From assembly GCA_029931535.1 (NCBI GenBank), contig JAQPZY010001414.1:62001-126000 (forward strand): a stretch of DNA of 64,000 bases, written 5' to 3'. Source of the DNA: Margaritifera margaritifera. Lineage: Eukaryota > Mollusca > Bivalvia > Unionida > Margaritiferidae. Under the pieces are notes generated by a model that saw only the letters and a list, made by a program, of their open reading frames with translations, made no database searches and had not been told where the DNA came from. Position 1 is the stretch's first letter, and each line of letters opens with the position of its first letter. The position numbers and the translations under genes are program-made. Below, one piece after another: positions 21,407-33,290 of this stretch.

Positions 21407-21411
21407 GCTTT
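21407..21411. repeat. Target-site duplication, right copy
   Basis: GCTTT identical to 8050-8054, immediately outside the right terminus. Confidence 0.8.
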
Positions 21412-21788
21412 ATATTGCCTTTATAATCGTCTGTCATAATGGCATCTGTTTTATCGCGAAATGATCAGCGTGTTTCGGAATGGATTTTTCCAAACGGAGC
21501 TTGCAGTTTTTTTTTTTTTTTTTTTTTTTGTCAATAAATTATGACCTCCCTTGACAAACAACGAGGAAATGGTTCAAACCGTCCTTTTATCATCAAAATA
21601 TGCAAATGGAAGAAAATACTGGACATTTACAACAGTCGGCAAAATGGTCAGCGACTTAGAGCGACCTTTGTTAAAGTGACCTAAGCTTAAGGGATTTCTG
21701 TCAAGGACCACATTTTGTCGTTAAAACCTGTATGTGTGTGAGTGTGTTTATTCCGAAAGTTTATCGAAAAGCCCCTTACTATGCATAG
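21412..21788. other. Flanking DNA, no gene
   Basis: Sequence between the element and the MITE. It contains a T-run at 21507-21529 and no reading frame of interest. Confidence 0.55.
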
Positions 21789-21796
21789 GGCACTAA

Positions 21797-21977
21797 CAGT
21801 GCTGGATTACCTAATAGGCAGACTAAACATGTGCTTAGGGCACCAGCAAAGCAAGGGCACAAAAAACAAATGAGAAATTGGGTTGTTTTATGGGGGGGAG
21901 GGGTTAATTACATCGGGGGGGGGCACCCCATAATCTTTTCAGCGCTTAGGACCTCTAAAGGTCTTAAGCCGGCCCTG
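21797..21977. mobile_element. Non-autonomous hAT-like MITE
   Basis: A 181-bp unit with ends CAGTGCTGGATTA and, read inward from the right, CAGGGCCGGCTTA (10 of 13 match). The CAGGGCCGGC-type end is characteristic of many hAT elements. It is flanked by 8-bp direct repeats GGCACTAA (21789-21796) and TGCACTAA (21978-21985), 7 of 8 identical, the duplication length expected for hAT. It contains G-runs near 21892-21928 and no transposase. Confidence 0.7.
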
Positions 21978-21985
21978 TGCACTAA

Positions 21986-24172
21986 CATAACCATGACATT
22001 ATTACCTGTTCAGAGATTCAGTTATACATGTAGGACCCGCTCTTTATCTGGCCCACATATATGTGAATATAGGAAGACAGTGTCTACGTGGAGATATATC
22101 TGCATTACTCAGGACTAGAGTGCAACGCGTCAAAGTACTACTTTATCCTGCTGTTCATTAAGAGTGTAATCAGTGGAAAGTGTCCACTATCTAATTCGAA
22201 GCCTCTCAACTTGGACATAAGGTAATTAATCAATGTATTAGTAGAACATTTAATGACTGTATAAAATAAAGTATTTTTGTTTTTGAATGCAGTACTGCTA
22301 ATCCATGCCACTTTCAGCTGAAAATATACTTGATAAATGTATAATGCAGAACTAATGTTATTACTTTGAAATGAATAATTTATTCATGTAACTATCAACT
22401 TATATATTTAGTAACTTGGGATTTCTTAACTTGGAAAGATTTTACAAATTGTATATGAAACTGTATCAAAGACATAGCTAGATGAATCGTATCATGAACC
22501 GTATCACAACATATATTTGTCCTCTTTGATAGCATTGACTAATAACTGATCTTCAAATATGTTGGTTGTTGTGTGTCGTCTTTTAATGTTACAGCCGGGT
22601 ACATCTATTTGAAATAAGATGTCCTGGGGGGGGGGGCAGTAAAGACATTATGAGTAAAGTGTTGCGGCGGATCACCTCATTTAGGCTTGATACAAAAAGA
22701 GAAACGCTGTAAGTGAAAACGCCTTGGGGAACAAAAGATACTATATATCCTCAGACCTCATTTCTGATCAACACATTTTCACTATTGTTGGGTCAAAGAA
22801 GTAGATTACCAGATCATTATTTTCCTACGTTAGATCATATATCACTGAAATAGATACATTTCTCCACGTTATGCACGATATTCTACAATATAAAATATAA
22901 ATATAACAATTTTGTTACGACTTTACGTAACCTGATCTGTAGCAGAATACACTATTGAAAATGATTAGCTTTCGTGTGCTACGCAGAGAATCGTAGATGG
23001 AGTTGGATACTATAGAGAATAGTTTGTTTAAGGCAGGCATAACCAAATGAACTCAAGGTTTTATCAGACAAATGATTGTAAAACTTCATGTACTGATTTT
23101 AATTACTTGATCGTTTTGTAAATAAAACTCTCAAGAATGCACGAAATGCATGGTATTATACAAGTTTAAAGAAAAGAGGGTTGTTATCATGGAAAGGTAC
23201 CTAGCAAGACAATTAATATTCAAAGATCAATCGAGATGGGTTTGAAATATATTTCATAAGAGTTAACTCAGTTCGAAAAAGAAATATAGGCGTGGACTCA
23301 TGATGGGAGTTGATTAAAGATGACCTGATCACATTCCGAATTTTTGGTATGATCTTGGCCCTAGAGGTGAAAATAACATACCGTTCAAAAGTATGATTAC
23401 GATGCAATTATCGTAAGTCATACTGATGGAGTAAACTGATAATCGACAATCAGTTTTCGAGCAAACATATCACATAGATTATACTAGGCCAATTGCACAC
23501 AACATGATTGTCCCAGCATAGGGATAAGACCGACTTTAGTCAAGCTTACACAGTTGAATTATATTGCAACTGTCTATTTTGAGTGAACATGGCTCTTCGA
23601 TAACGGGATTATTCTGTATCTGATGTAGGATAGAATATAATTCGGGTTTGATTATTTAGAAAGATATGTGCGTTGGAGTAGCAAGATTATAATGATACTG
23701 TTGATATTGCATAACCACCAGTATTTCGAAAACAATTTATTCTGCACTTCAGCCCTTTAAGTTGGTACCATTTATTTGATACATTTATTTTTAGAAGTCC
23801 CACAATAAGAATACATATCTGCATGTTTTTAAAGTTTGCAACCTAGACTAAGAACGGTGCCGGTTTTCTACATAGCTTTATGGATTAATGTTTATTCCGA
23901 TTTTTTTTTGTTGTGCATATATGTTCCTAAGATTTGTTGTGTTCGACCCCTTTGTTTATCCACTAATACAAGCTTAATGAGAATTTTTTTAATTCTTCAA
24001 AGTGTTCTTGTGTTGCAACGGATAAGCATATTAAATTTCCTTTGTAAATGTCCTAAATGTCCTAAACAAACAAAGGGAACAAGAAAGGGCCGTGAGCTAG
24101 TTATTAGATTGGGTTCATGGAATTAAACTATGTGTACTTGATTAGAGGGTAGGAAAGATCAAACGACTCCCA

Positions 24173-24173
<1 letters not shown>
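21986..24173. other. No gene recognised
   Basis: AT-rich sequence with a G-run at 22626-22637. Frames up to 96 codons (23836-24126) show no motif or splice context and look like chance. Confidence 0.5.

Positions 24174-24253
<80 letters not shown>
24174..24253. repeat. (TA)n microsatellite
   Basis: A perfect TA tract of about 80 bp. Confidence 0.97.
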
Positions 24254-24255
<2 letters not shown>

Positions 24256-25116
24256 CTTGGACACGAATTAAGATGATCTTTAATGCATGTAAATGTCCCA
24301 ATTTGTAGTGTCGCTATAGAGATTTGAAGCGATCCTCTCATAGAAGCGCATTATCTCACTCTGAAGTCTTGTAACGTAAACGTTGTGCTGCCACATATTT
24401 TAATGCGAGCAAAATATTGAATTGCATAATCGATAAAATAAAAATTTTTACACACGTTTTCAATCAGGAGAATTATGTACACGTCTGTAAAGCAAAATGA
24501 ACTGGCTTTGCTTGAAACAAAAAAAAATAATTTAAAGTACATGCCATACAATTGATGCAAATTAAGTTAAATATTCTTTAAATAGTTGAATCCAGCACCT
24601 CTGATTTTGCAAATACTTTCTGCTAATAACAATTCTAAACATGTATTTCATCGGCAACTGAAAATTGGATCTTTTTTGTCCATTTTTTTGAAAGTATTGC
24701 AGAAACACATAAAAGCCATGGAAAACAGGGAAGGTGATATTAATCCTTCGCGGTTGCGACGTTACCATTAAGAATTTTTGTAAAATGTTTATTTTGCTAT
24801 TAGTATTGTTGTTATTCATATTTTGCTGCTTTTGTTGTGTGAACCCATTATTTTTCAATCTAATATTGTGTGTTACATTTGTGGTAACTATTAACCTATT
24901 AGCTGCCACTATGCCCGTATCATTTATTCTTCATGAAATCGCATTATTTGAACAAGAAAGGTTCATTCGTTACCTATTTGTTTCGAGAAAACCTAACAGT
25001 CGCAATGCTGGTGTAATCGTATACAATTTCTGAGTTATACAAACATGCATTTAGTTTTGAGAGCGTGCCTGCTATGAAAGTCAGATTTTAACATGCATAT
25101 TGTCATAGCTTCTGAT
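24254..25116. other. No gene recognised
   Basis: Overlapping frames on both strands at 24560-25033 (up to 115 codons) include a hydrophobic run (ILLLVLLLFIFCCFCC). Neither strand shows a recognisable family. Given the integrase remnant just downstream this could be decayed element DNA. Confidence 0.35.
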
Positions 25117-25224
25117 TAGTATGATAAAAGGCCGGTACGAAAACACAAATTATGATTTTCATCTCTCTCGATCTCCCTGAAAAATCATAATTAGTGTTTC
25201 CAATACCGGCCTTTCATCATACTA
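25117..25224. repeat. Free-standing hairpin resembling the element terminus
   Basis: A 108-bp near-perfect fold-back. The outer arm TAGTATGATAAAAGGCCGGT (25117-25136) pairs with its inverse at 25205-25224 with one mismatch, and pairing continues through AATTATGATTTT and its complement, leaving a 20-nt loop (CATCTCTCTCGATCTCCCTG). The end motif AGTATGATAAAAGGCCG resembles the fold-back arm of the 13.35-kb element (AGTAGTAGGGTAAAAGGCCG). Confidence 0.75.
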
Positions 25225-25484
25225 CAGTTATAATTAGCTTTTCATTAACTCATACTGCCTTGGTGAAAATTGGCGCACACGAGTTACCTCCCTTGATTGC
25301 AATCGTTTTGTAGTTACACATTAGTAAACAAATTTGTCTACATCATAAACTTGTAAACATAGTATAGTAAAATGGATGTTATACAACCAACCTATTGGTT
25401 AAGATGTTCTTGCAAGCCACAGGTCTAGAACATTGACGAACTTATTTAGCTGATATCCTTAGAACAGAACAAAAAAGAATAGGT

Positions 25485-25724
25485 GTGACCGTTAGTATTT
25501 CAAAATATAAATCGATCTATGCTAAAGTATATAGGGCTAATTTTACAAACGAGATTTTCAAAATCGGACAAGTAAAATTAGGTGACCCTGTTGGATATAA
25601 GCTGGAAGACTTCAAGGAGCAGCATACTGAAGATATATTTTGCGAGCAGATATTATATGTGTACGACAAACACTATGCCATGTGTAATGTTGAAAAATCT
25701 AACGGTATGAACGATAGGAACTAA
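25485..25724 (+). pseudogene. Polinton-type integrase, C-terminal remnant
   Basis: A 79-codon frame. VSISKYKSIYAKVYRANFTN followed by EIFKIGQVKLGDPVGYKLED matches the chromodomain-like DNA-binding end of retrovirus-like integrases carried by Maverick/Polinton elements (typical pattern: VRISK-K, a YxPNWTEEIF-like block, then DP-x-x-YKLxD). The DDE catalytic core is absent upstream, so only the C-terminal domain survives. Nothing ties this fragment to the 13.35-kb element, but it lies 260 bp from the hairpin at 25117-25224. Confidence 0.65.
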
Positions 25725-25727
25725 GTG

Positions 25728-26865
25728 CTAGTAGAATTGAAAGGATTTGATGATTCTTGTAACAGTTGACAACCAGGTGAAAATATGGAGTCGCTGCAAT
25801 AAATGCAAACTCTTCAATGTCAAATAGGTGGTACAAAATTGGTCATTATAAAATTGAAAGAACCACCACAGAGTACAATCAGTCCAGTTATAGTGAAGGA
25901 CAGATACTGTGACAATTTGTATGATAAATAAAACCATCTTAAATGTTTCAAGATTCCCGCTGGTATTGCAACATAAATTTGTATAAGAATACAATTTTCA
26001 TCATCACTAATAATGGAAATATCGGACAATTTTCCTCAAACATTTGGAAGCAGATAATGATAGGTTTAGGAAAGGATTATATACATATTGCCACAATCAG
26101 CTTAGTTCAGCATCTAGCCAGTTTATATTCTGACGAGTCTGAACAGAAAATTTTTTAGAAAAAATCACGTTTTAAAATATTTTAAACTGAGTGCATGACA
26201 CAATGGTACATGGCACAGTACTTTTGCAAGCGGTAAAAACATAATTTATTCATATGTAAATAATTAAAGTCGTAAATAAATGGGCACAAGTATTATGTGT
26301 TACCAGTGCGGAAAATGAAGTAAATAAACCTTATAGAACGACACACGGCACACTCTAAATGATGTATAGAACTTGTTAACCTGAAGAATTCCCACGTATA
26401 GTTATGGATGGAACGCTATAATCAAAGCAATCAATAAAGAAATAATTACTTGCAAGTGTAGAAACACCCTAAGACTAGGACTGATCCGTGTAGTACAAGA
26501 TACACGGTTAAGTACGAATACAATAATATGCATATTACGCATGCGCTCGAACAAATTGGCGTCGTTACACATTAAATCATTTCATCATAACTACGGTACG
26601 AAATTATTATTATAATAGCCACGTTCGTACATGAATCTGTGTCCGACAGAATAATCGCACTGAATTTTAAGAACTCGAACAATACTCGTCCTTTAATGCA
26701 TGCAACGTATAATTTAATTCAACATGTCGGTTCAGTTATAAAAATGGCTAACTTGAAATATACTATATTCAATTTGATAGCATGGTGTCATGTGACATAG
26801 GTTTGACTCTGCAAAATTTAGAATACATTCTAAAACATCCAATATATAAAACAAATATATCACAT
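25728..26865. other. Possible further element debris, otherwise no gene
   Basis: A frame at 25943-26158 (NGNIGQFSSNIWKQIMIGLG) has a protein-like composition and might be a fragment of a penton-type gene of the same dead element as the integrase remnant. The resemblance is weak. From 26160 to 26865 nothing is seen. Confidence 0.3.
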
Positions 26866-27045
26866 GTTATGTATGATGTTTATATACTTAACTTTTGTCT
26901 ATGATTGTAAGCTGTATGGTTATTTGAAATTCATACCTAACTTTTGTCCAGTTGTTTACATAGTATTGTCATATGCATTTCGCAATTAGACTTTTGAGAC
27001 ATATGTCAGGTAGGCCAGTTTTTTTCATTAGAAATACTCATATTC
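26866..27045 (+). repeat. Dispersed repeat, inverted copy of 4880-5062
   Basis: It matches the reverse complement of 4880-5062 over its length and stops close to 27045, just before TGTGACATAG, a possible boundary of an LTR-like insertion. Confidence 0.65.
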
Positions 27046-27535
27046 TGATGTGACATAGACCATGTAGGTATGTGTATTTATATACCGATTTTGGTACAAA
27101 TTTCATTCCTATTCTAGAATTTCGGTTCTAAAAGATCAGTCTGTACAGAATCTATTTTAGTTGTGTTGTTGAAATCAGATACAATTTGAGAGGAATTATT
27201 TATTTACCACATTCGTTGGAAATATAAATATGCTCATTGACTTTTGGATTAATACATGATTTTGGGATTTATGTGAACTCATTCAAATACATTCTGGAGT
27301 ACATCTTTGTGGTACATTAGGACATTCGAGGCTATTGGCATTCATTCTGAACATTTATTATTTTGGACTTGTGATAAGGACATTTAGGATTATTTAGAAT
27401 TGAATTCACACTTTGTAAGTGTCTTTTAAATTTTCTCTTTAATAGTCTGGAAATAAATTGCTGTTGATTTTACTTACAGTGTTGGTTTCACTTTGTTTCT
27501 GTTACATATTTTTAAGACATAGATCCGTAACACGC
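27046..27535 (+). repeat. LTR-like dispersed repeat, copy 1
   Basis: The core 27240-27535 matches the reverse complement of 28452-28760, for example GGAAATAAATTGCTGTTGAT, GTTTCTGTTACAT and the end GTAACAC. With a possible start TGTGACATAG at 27050 and end GTAACA at 27531 it has the TG...CA form of a solo LTR with an AATAAA signal. No clear target duplication flanks it, so the LTR reading is tentative. Confidence 0.5.
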
Positions 27536-28347
27536 ATAAAACGGATAGCAAGAAAGAATACAATGTTATATTTCACATACCGCTACAGCTGAAGACTGCT
27601 CCCGTAAAGTGGACAGCTTCCAGACAAAACTCATTGTGTTGTGATTATGCATCAATAATTCACTCTATATGTACCCTGGCTGTGTTGAAAATGCACAGCC
27701 AGTAAACTCGAGGTAATTGGGTTTCTCACTGCAGTCACTTTGCTCTTGCAGCATTGGAAGAACCAAACTCAGTATATTGAAATAACTAAAGCCGAAAAAT
27801 AAACCACCCTCTGGCAAAACTGTACGCGGCAACAAAACTCGAATACATTTGTGTTCATATATAATGCATAAACATTAACTACACTCAGTTCCGTGGCATG
27901 TGCTATGTTCCACCTAATGCCAGTTGGAAATACTAAATGTGCATACAAACAACAGATCAAAGTTATCAAAGATAGCAAAAAATGTATTGGACTTATGCCA
28001 TTTATGGTCGTATTTTAGAGGTAGATTTAGAGGTAATAGCACATAAACACGACTATTTCAAAGACTGGCCTTTAGCGCCTAAATATTAATTCCACAAAAA
28101 TGTGATTTATTACATTACAGAACAAGTACAGTGAAAACCCCTGCATCTGAATCTCAAACACGCTTTGTGTACACAATATCTAGTAGCTGAATAAGTTGCT
28201 TGTACTGGATACCCATATATATGATATAATGGTTGTTCATGTCATTGTTTATTTGTTTATTTAATCAGTTACAATATTATATTTTTCCTCTGTTGTTTTA
28301 CCCTGTGCATTTTTGAATGATTTTAAAATCATAAAATCACTAGAACC

Positions 28348-28348
<1 letters not shown>
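27536..28348. other. No gene recognised
   Basis: Unique AT-rich DNA between two inverted repeats. A 69-codon minus-strand frame at 27769-27978 has no recognised motif. Confidence 0.5.

Positions 28349-28425
<77 letters not shown>
28349..28425. repeat. (TA)n microsatellite
   Basis: A perfect TA tract of about 77 bp. Confidence 0.97.
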
Positions 28426-28427
<2 letters not shown>

Positions 28428-28451
28428 TTAATGATGATATTTAATATGTTT

Positions 28452-28900
28452 TATGGTGTTACGACTCTAGGTCTTAAAAGAATGTAACAGAAAGAAAGTG
28501 AAAGCAAGAATATAAGAAAAATCAACAAGCAATTTATTTCTAGACAATTAAAGTGAACATTTAAAAAACACTTACAGTAACGTGAATTAAAACAAAATAA
28601 TCCATTAATCCTAAGTGTCCTAATAACAAGTGCTAAATATAGAATGTTCCGAATGAATTCCAGTAGTCTTGAATATCCCGATGTGTCAGTGCTCTTGAAT
28701 GTTCCGATATGCCTGAATAGTGTAATCCAGAACATCTTTGAATAAATTCACATAAATTCCAAAGTCAAGTATTAATCCGATATGAGAATGAGCACTTTTG
28801 GTAAGTCCAATGAATATTTTTAATCTGAATTTGCTGAGTTTTCACAACACAACTGTGAACATCTGATTTTTAAAATGATTCGTCATAGACTGACCATTTG
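28452..28900 (-). repeat. LTR-like dispersed repeat, copy 2
   Basis: It is inverted relative to 27240-27535. Best agreement is over 28452-28760, with weaker similarity towards 28900. See copy 1 for the shared blocks. Confidence 0.55.
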
Positions 28901-29207
28901 AATAAGAATAAAATATTGTCCACTAAAATCTCTTCAATTACGTTTTAAACAATAGCAATGCTTTCTTTATTATTAAAAGTCATATTTTGTTTGACTGTTT
29001 TTATGCGTTTTTAATGGTTATATAAACCACTTGGTATTAAAAGAGCTTTTGCATTGTTCTTATCATTGCTGCAATAGAATATGCTGTTTTTCAGCTCATT
29101 GGAAATAATATAATAACCAATAAAAAATATATACTCTGTATTGAAATAGATATATCACCATTTCCATTATCAGTTTGATATGTAACTTAGATTTCTTTCT
29201 CAGGTTG
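28901..29207. other. No gene recognised
   Basis: AT-rich unique sequence. Confidence 0.5.
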
Positions 29208-29406
29208 TCCTTCTGTAGATATAGCTCGTGTTAGTTCGTATGCCTCTTTTGAATTACGAGGCCCAGAAAGCGGATACATTGCTTACATTGGTCAAGCACT
29301 AGATACATGCAATGTCATCCACAAGAGAAATTGGGAAACACAATCGAAGCGTCAAACCTTTTTTAAAAACTGTATCACTAATAATATTTTGGATCACATG
29401 TTGTAG
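29208..29406 (+). other. Exon-like open segment
   Basis: A polypyrimidine tract and AG (TTTCTTTCTCAG) precede a frame open for about 64 codons, including CPSVDIARVSSYASFELRGP and SGYIAYIGQALDTC, and ending at TAG. Composition and the acceptor-like start suggest a terminal exon or its remnant. No family is recognised and no partner exon was found. Confidence 0.25.
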
Positions 29407-31238
29407 TCTCCTTGTATCTTATCTTACATATTTACTATCGTAATAGAAGGACTCTTCTGTAAGACCAACAGATGCTTCAACAATGTCAATGAAATAAATG
29501 AATCGATTCCAAAGCATCCAGTACGCATTCATTTGCAATCATTTTCAGTGTTGTTTTCTATGTTCTGTTCTCGACGACTGGTTGCTCCTCTGTCGACCTT
29601 TACTTTTCAAATGTTACATTCAGTGCTGACATAGGTATTGCCAACTTAAATGATTAAAACCAGAAATGTAATTAATGTCATGTAATCTGCTTTTAATTAT
29701 GTCTGTAATTAACATCTTTAATGGTATAAATGTATTAATCAAAAATGTTGCAGCTAGTATGAGAACTTCCGATAATGATTTGACTAATGGATATTTTGTT
29801 TGATCTCGCTTTTATATAGATCTTATGTGCTTTCTTCGTGTACTTTGTCCATCCATGTATTCTAACTCCTTGTCAGTTAAGTTTTTCACCAGATATCTCC
29901 TTATCTGTCCCTTGTGCTAGATTAATTGTCAATTTTTGTGTGTATTTTTCTTCAGTGTTACTGTTTTTTCTGTCTTTCTGTTTTAATTGTTTTTTTATCC
30001 ATTTAAATAATACAAAAATGTTGGAAAGTGGTTGAAAATTGGATGGCTTTAATGTGCATGGAGATCACACGGAAAATGACTAAGAAGAACAAATTCATGC
30101 CGCAAAAATTGAAGATCATATCACGAATTTAACCAATGGGAGGTCTGGAACTCTATAAGAATCTACACATATATTTAAATCCTCGGGACCTAATTGAAAA
30201 AAACAATTAGCATTCATAACAATTACCAAGTTAGTAATGATTTCATCAACATCTATCCTAAAACTATACATAAAGTCATAAACTGGACGAAGTGGACCAT
30301 ACAATGTATGTATTGCTGAGAAAGGAGGAAAGAGATATTTATAAATCTGATCAATACAGTTTCAACAGGGATGTTCTACTTTTGTAAATGAATTAAGGAA
30401 ATAACGTCTAAAAAGGTAGATCAGACAGATTCTTCAAAACCCTGTTTCACCATTTTACGATCTTCAGATCCTCTTATCCTTCAACTATGTATTTTTCCTT
30501 TGTGGTATATCCAGTAATGATTTGGTAGAATTATAAAAATATTATGAATTAAATTAAATTGTTACCGGTCGATGTTGTAGATGGTTGGATTAAATACATA
30601 GTCATCAGATAACTGTATTCCACATTCATACAACAGTTTGGTATCCGAATGAAACATGAAACATGCATATCGATTTTACTCAGGTACACTTTAATCAATA
30701 AAATGCCAATAAGATATCTCACATATATATCTTGCCATCCGTACTGCATAATTCATTATGTCAGAATTTCGTTTCAGATTCTGCTCTAAATCTATTCATT
30801 GAATCATCACTGTCAGATCTTAAAGAATTTTTATGAAAACTCTTAATTGGCTTGTATATAGATGAGTTCTGTATAGTCGAGTTCTATGTCTTTAACTATT
30901 TGTTCAGTTTCAATATTCACTGTAGCATTACATCAGCTACAGGAAAATGATAAGGTGCATTGATAGCTATATATATATATATTTTTTAATTATTGTTTTT
31001 GTTTCTAAATTTGAAGTTATTATGTACTTGTCACATATTTTCATATTTCAGTAAAATGATAATATGTAACATATTATGCAAAACATTTACTCTTGCTTGA
31101 TCGTATTATTTCAGGTTATTACTGTGTCGTATCTCTGCTTTGTCTATATGATTTCTTGCAATTTCAATTCATTTCCATGTTCTTCGAGTAATCAGCCACA
31201 TTTTTGGTGTTCGTTTGATTGTGCAGTGTTTTGTCAAA

Positions 31239-31240
<2 letters not shown>
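29407..31240. other. No gene recognised
   Basis: AT-rich sequence with only short frames. A short TA run lies at 30970-30982. Confidence 0.55.

Positions 31241-31293
<53 letters not shown>
31241..31293. repeat. (TA)n microsatellite
   Basis: A perfect TA tract of about 52 bp. Confidence 0.97.
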
Positions 31294-31297
<4 letters not shown>

Positions 31298-31823
31298 GGA
31301 ATCGAATATCCATGATCACATTAATGTTTATATGTGCAATCCGTACATCAGTGATAAGCAGCGGTATCGAGCTTTTCCGTATTTCGCTTTCCTATCCTAC
31401 CTATTTATTTCTTTTCTACTTTAGTAACTACTATATTTTACATTTTGCGTTTGTTTGTTGAACTAAATTAACAACGCGGAAGTAACATAAATAGTAGCAA
31501 GATGCGGTTTTGAAGATTATCGGTCAGTAAATCGGGTAGTAATGTGGCTGATATTTAAAAGTCACATTCTTTATGTTCGTGTACTTTTATATCTTTCAAT
31601 GTTAACGTACTAGTTATAGTTGTATGATGCATGATATGTTTACTTCAGAAGAAACTTATTTTATTTATATTCGAAGGCGGTATTCAACAATTATCGTTTC
31701 AGTTTATCTTACCTGTTCATCAAACGTTTCATTATTGTCAACTGTTCGCATTTTTATTTCTTTATTTCTTGGACTGGGGCAGATTTATTGGTAGCTTTCG
31801 CTCAGTCAAAGATCTTAATAAAG

Positions 31824-31826
<3 letters not shown>
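31294..31826. other. No gene recognised
   Basis: AT-rich sequence without a recognisable frame or repeat. Confidence 0.5.

Positions 31827-31828
<2 letters not shown>

Positions 31829-31899
<71 letters not shown>
31829..31899. repeat. (TA)n microsatellite with one interruption
   Basis: A TA tract of about 70 bp broken once by ATCT near 31857. Confidence 0.97.
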
Positions 31900-31902
<3 letters not shown>

Positions 31903-32011
31903 GTCACTTTCCACTTGTTTGCATTCAAAATCAACTGACCCAGGCTTCTTAGCCGAAACGTATGGAAACTCAGAAAGAATGTGTTAACTAAAACTTAAAA
32001 CTCAATACAGG

Positions 32012-32012
<1 letters not shown>

Positions 32013-32072
<60 letters not shown>
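32013..32072. repeat. (TA)n microsatellite
   Basis: A perfect TA tract of about 60 bp, 114 bp from the preceding one. Confidence 0.97.
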
Positions 32073-32075
<3 letters not shown>

Positions 32076-32208
32076 AGTTCAAATGATATGTCGAATAACA
32101 GTCCTGTCAAGTGTACTGGATCCAGCAAGAGATCGCGTGTGTCAGGGATTGATTAGATAAACGCAATCAACTGACAACGAACAGTGCAAAACTAGTTTTC
32201 AACTAGCC

Positions 32209-32240
<32 letters not shown>
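32209..32240. repeat. Compound (TA)n(TG)n microsatellite
   Basis: TA repeats pass directly into TG repeats. Confidence 0.9.
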
Positions 32241-32241
<1 letters not shown>

Positions 32242-32704
32242 CCAGTCTTTTGAATAGGTGACACCCATATTCCATTGTAACCAACAAGCTATTTCCAGTT
32301 TGGCCTTCTACAGTGTTTGGTGTTTTAATCTCGTGTTTCCTTAAAATTTAATCTTTCTTACTACCTCGTTTTGCATAATAGAGCGGCTAAGTTTGTATAT
32401 AACGGTTGTACAAGTGGAGAACTTGTAGTCACAATCTAGCATCTAAAATCATTGAAACCTTTTTAAAACATTTGATACTTTTGTCTACCAAAGAACTGTA
32501 TGAACTAAATCAAAATCATCATAACTATACATATGTTTTTCAAATGAGTAATCCATATCATCATCACCACCTACCATTTTTTGGGGTTATGTGCAAACGG
32601 AAGAGTTTGAAAAAATGGAATGACAAATAAATTAAGAAGACATATCACATCTTTCTCAGTGATAGTACTGATAAAATTATTAAATCGTTATGAGATGGTG
32701 TGAT
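32241..32704. other. No gene recognised
   Basis: AT-rich sequence. A 74-codon frame at 32406-32630 has no motif. Confidence 0.5.
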
Positions 32705-33290
32705 ATATAATGTAACAGCAAAGCCAAGGGTGCACAGACGCGATGCCAAAAGACTGAATCATTTTCACACGAGCTACCTAAGGATACTAATGAGAATTCG
32801 ATGGCTGGACAGGGTCTCAGACACTGAGGTTGTCACACGGGCAGGCATTTTTATCAACTGTTGATGAAATCACAGATGAGATGGGCAGGTCACGTCACCA
32901 GGACGTCAGAAGAGCGGGTACCAAAGAAGATCTTACATGGCGAGCAGAAGAAAAGTTACCTCAGAGTGGTCAGAAGGAACGCTTGAAAGATTCCCTCAAA
33001 ACATTCAACATTGATCCTGAGTCTTTGGAAGATCTCGCACAGGATCACTCCACACAGCTCGGTCTCGTCCATACAGTAGCTACTGACTTTGTAATGAGGA
33101 TTACTGCAGATGCAGGGCAGAAGCGCGAGCAGTGCAAATGTCAAAAGTGCAGCACGTCCGCTAATGATGAAGCAAAATCAAGCGGCAGCTCCTGTCAAGT
33201 GTGACACGAACAGTTCAGAGCACACATTGGCCTCATCAGACACCCACGTACGCACAGAAAGCAAATCAGTTAGTAATGTCATGGTCATCT
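32705..33290 (+). mobile_element. Non-LTR retrotransposon (LINE) ORF2 3' end, broken
   Basis: Decayed C-terminal end of a LINE reverse-transcriptase polyprotein. In one frame RRDAKRLNHFHTSYLRILMR and IRWLDRVSDTEVVTRAGIF are visible; after a frame change the open segment 32830-33204 contains QKERLKDSLKTFNIDPESLE. The last part, in another frame, reads EQFRAHIGLIRHPRTH, the C2H2-type finger that closes many animal LINE ORF2 proteins. The reverse transcriptase core itself is missing upstream, consistent with 5' truncation. It is more GC-rich than the surroundings. Confidence 0.75.

Noticed and set aside
27050..27531. Firm call of a solo LTR
   Set aside because: TG...CA ends can be chosen, but no matching target duplication flanks them.
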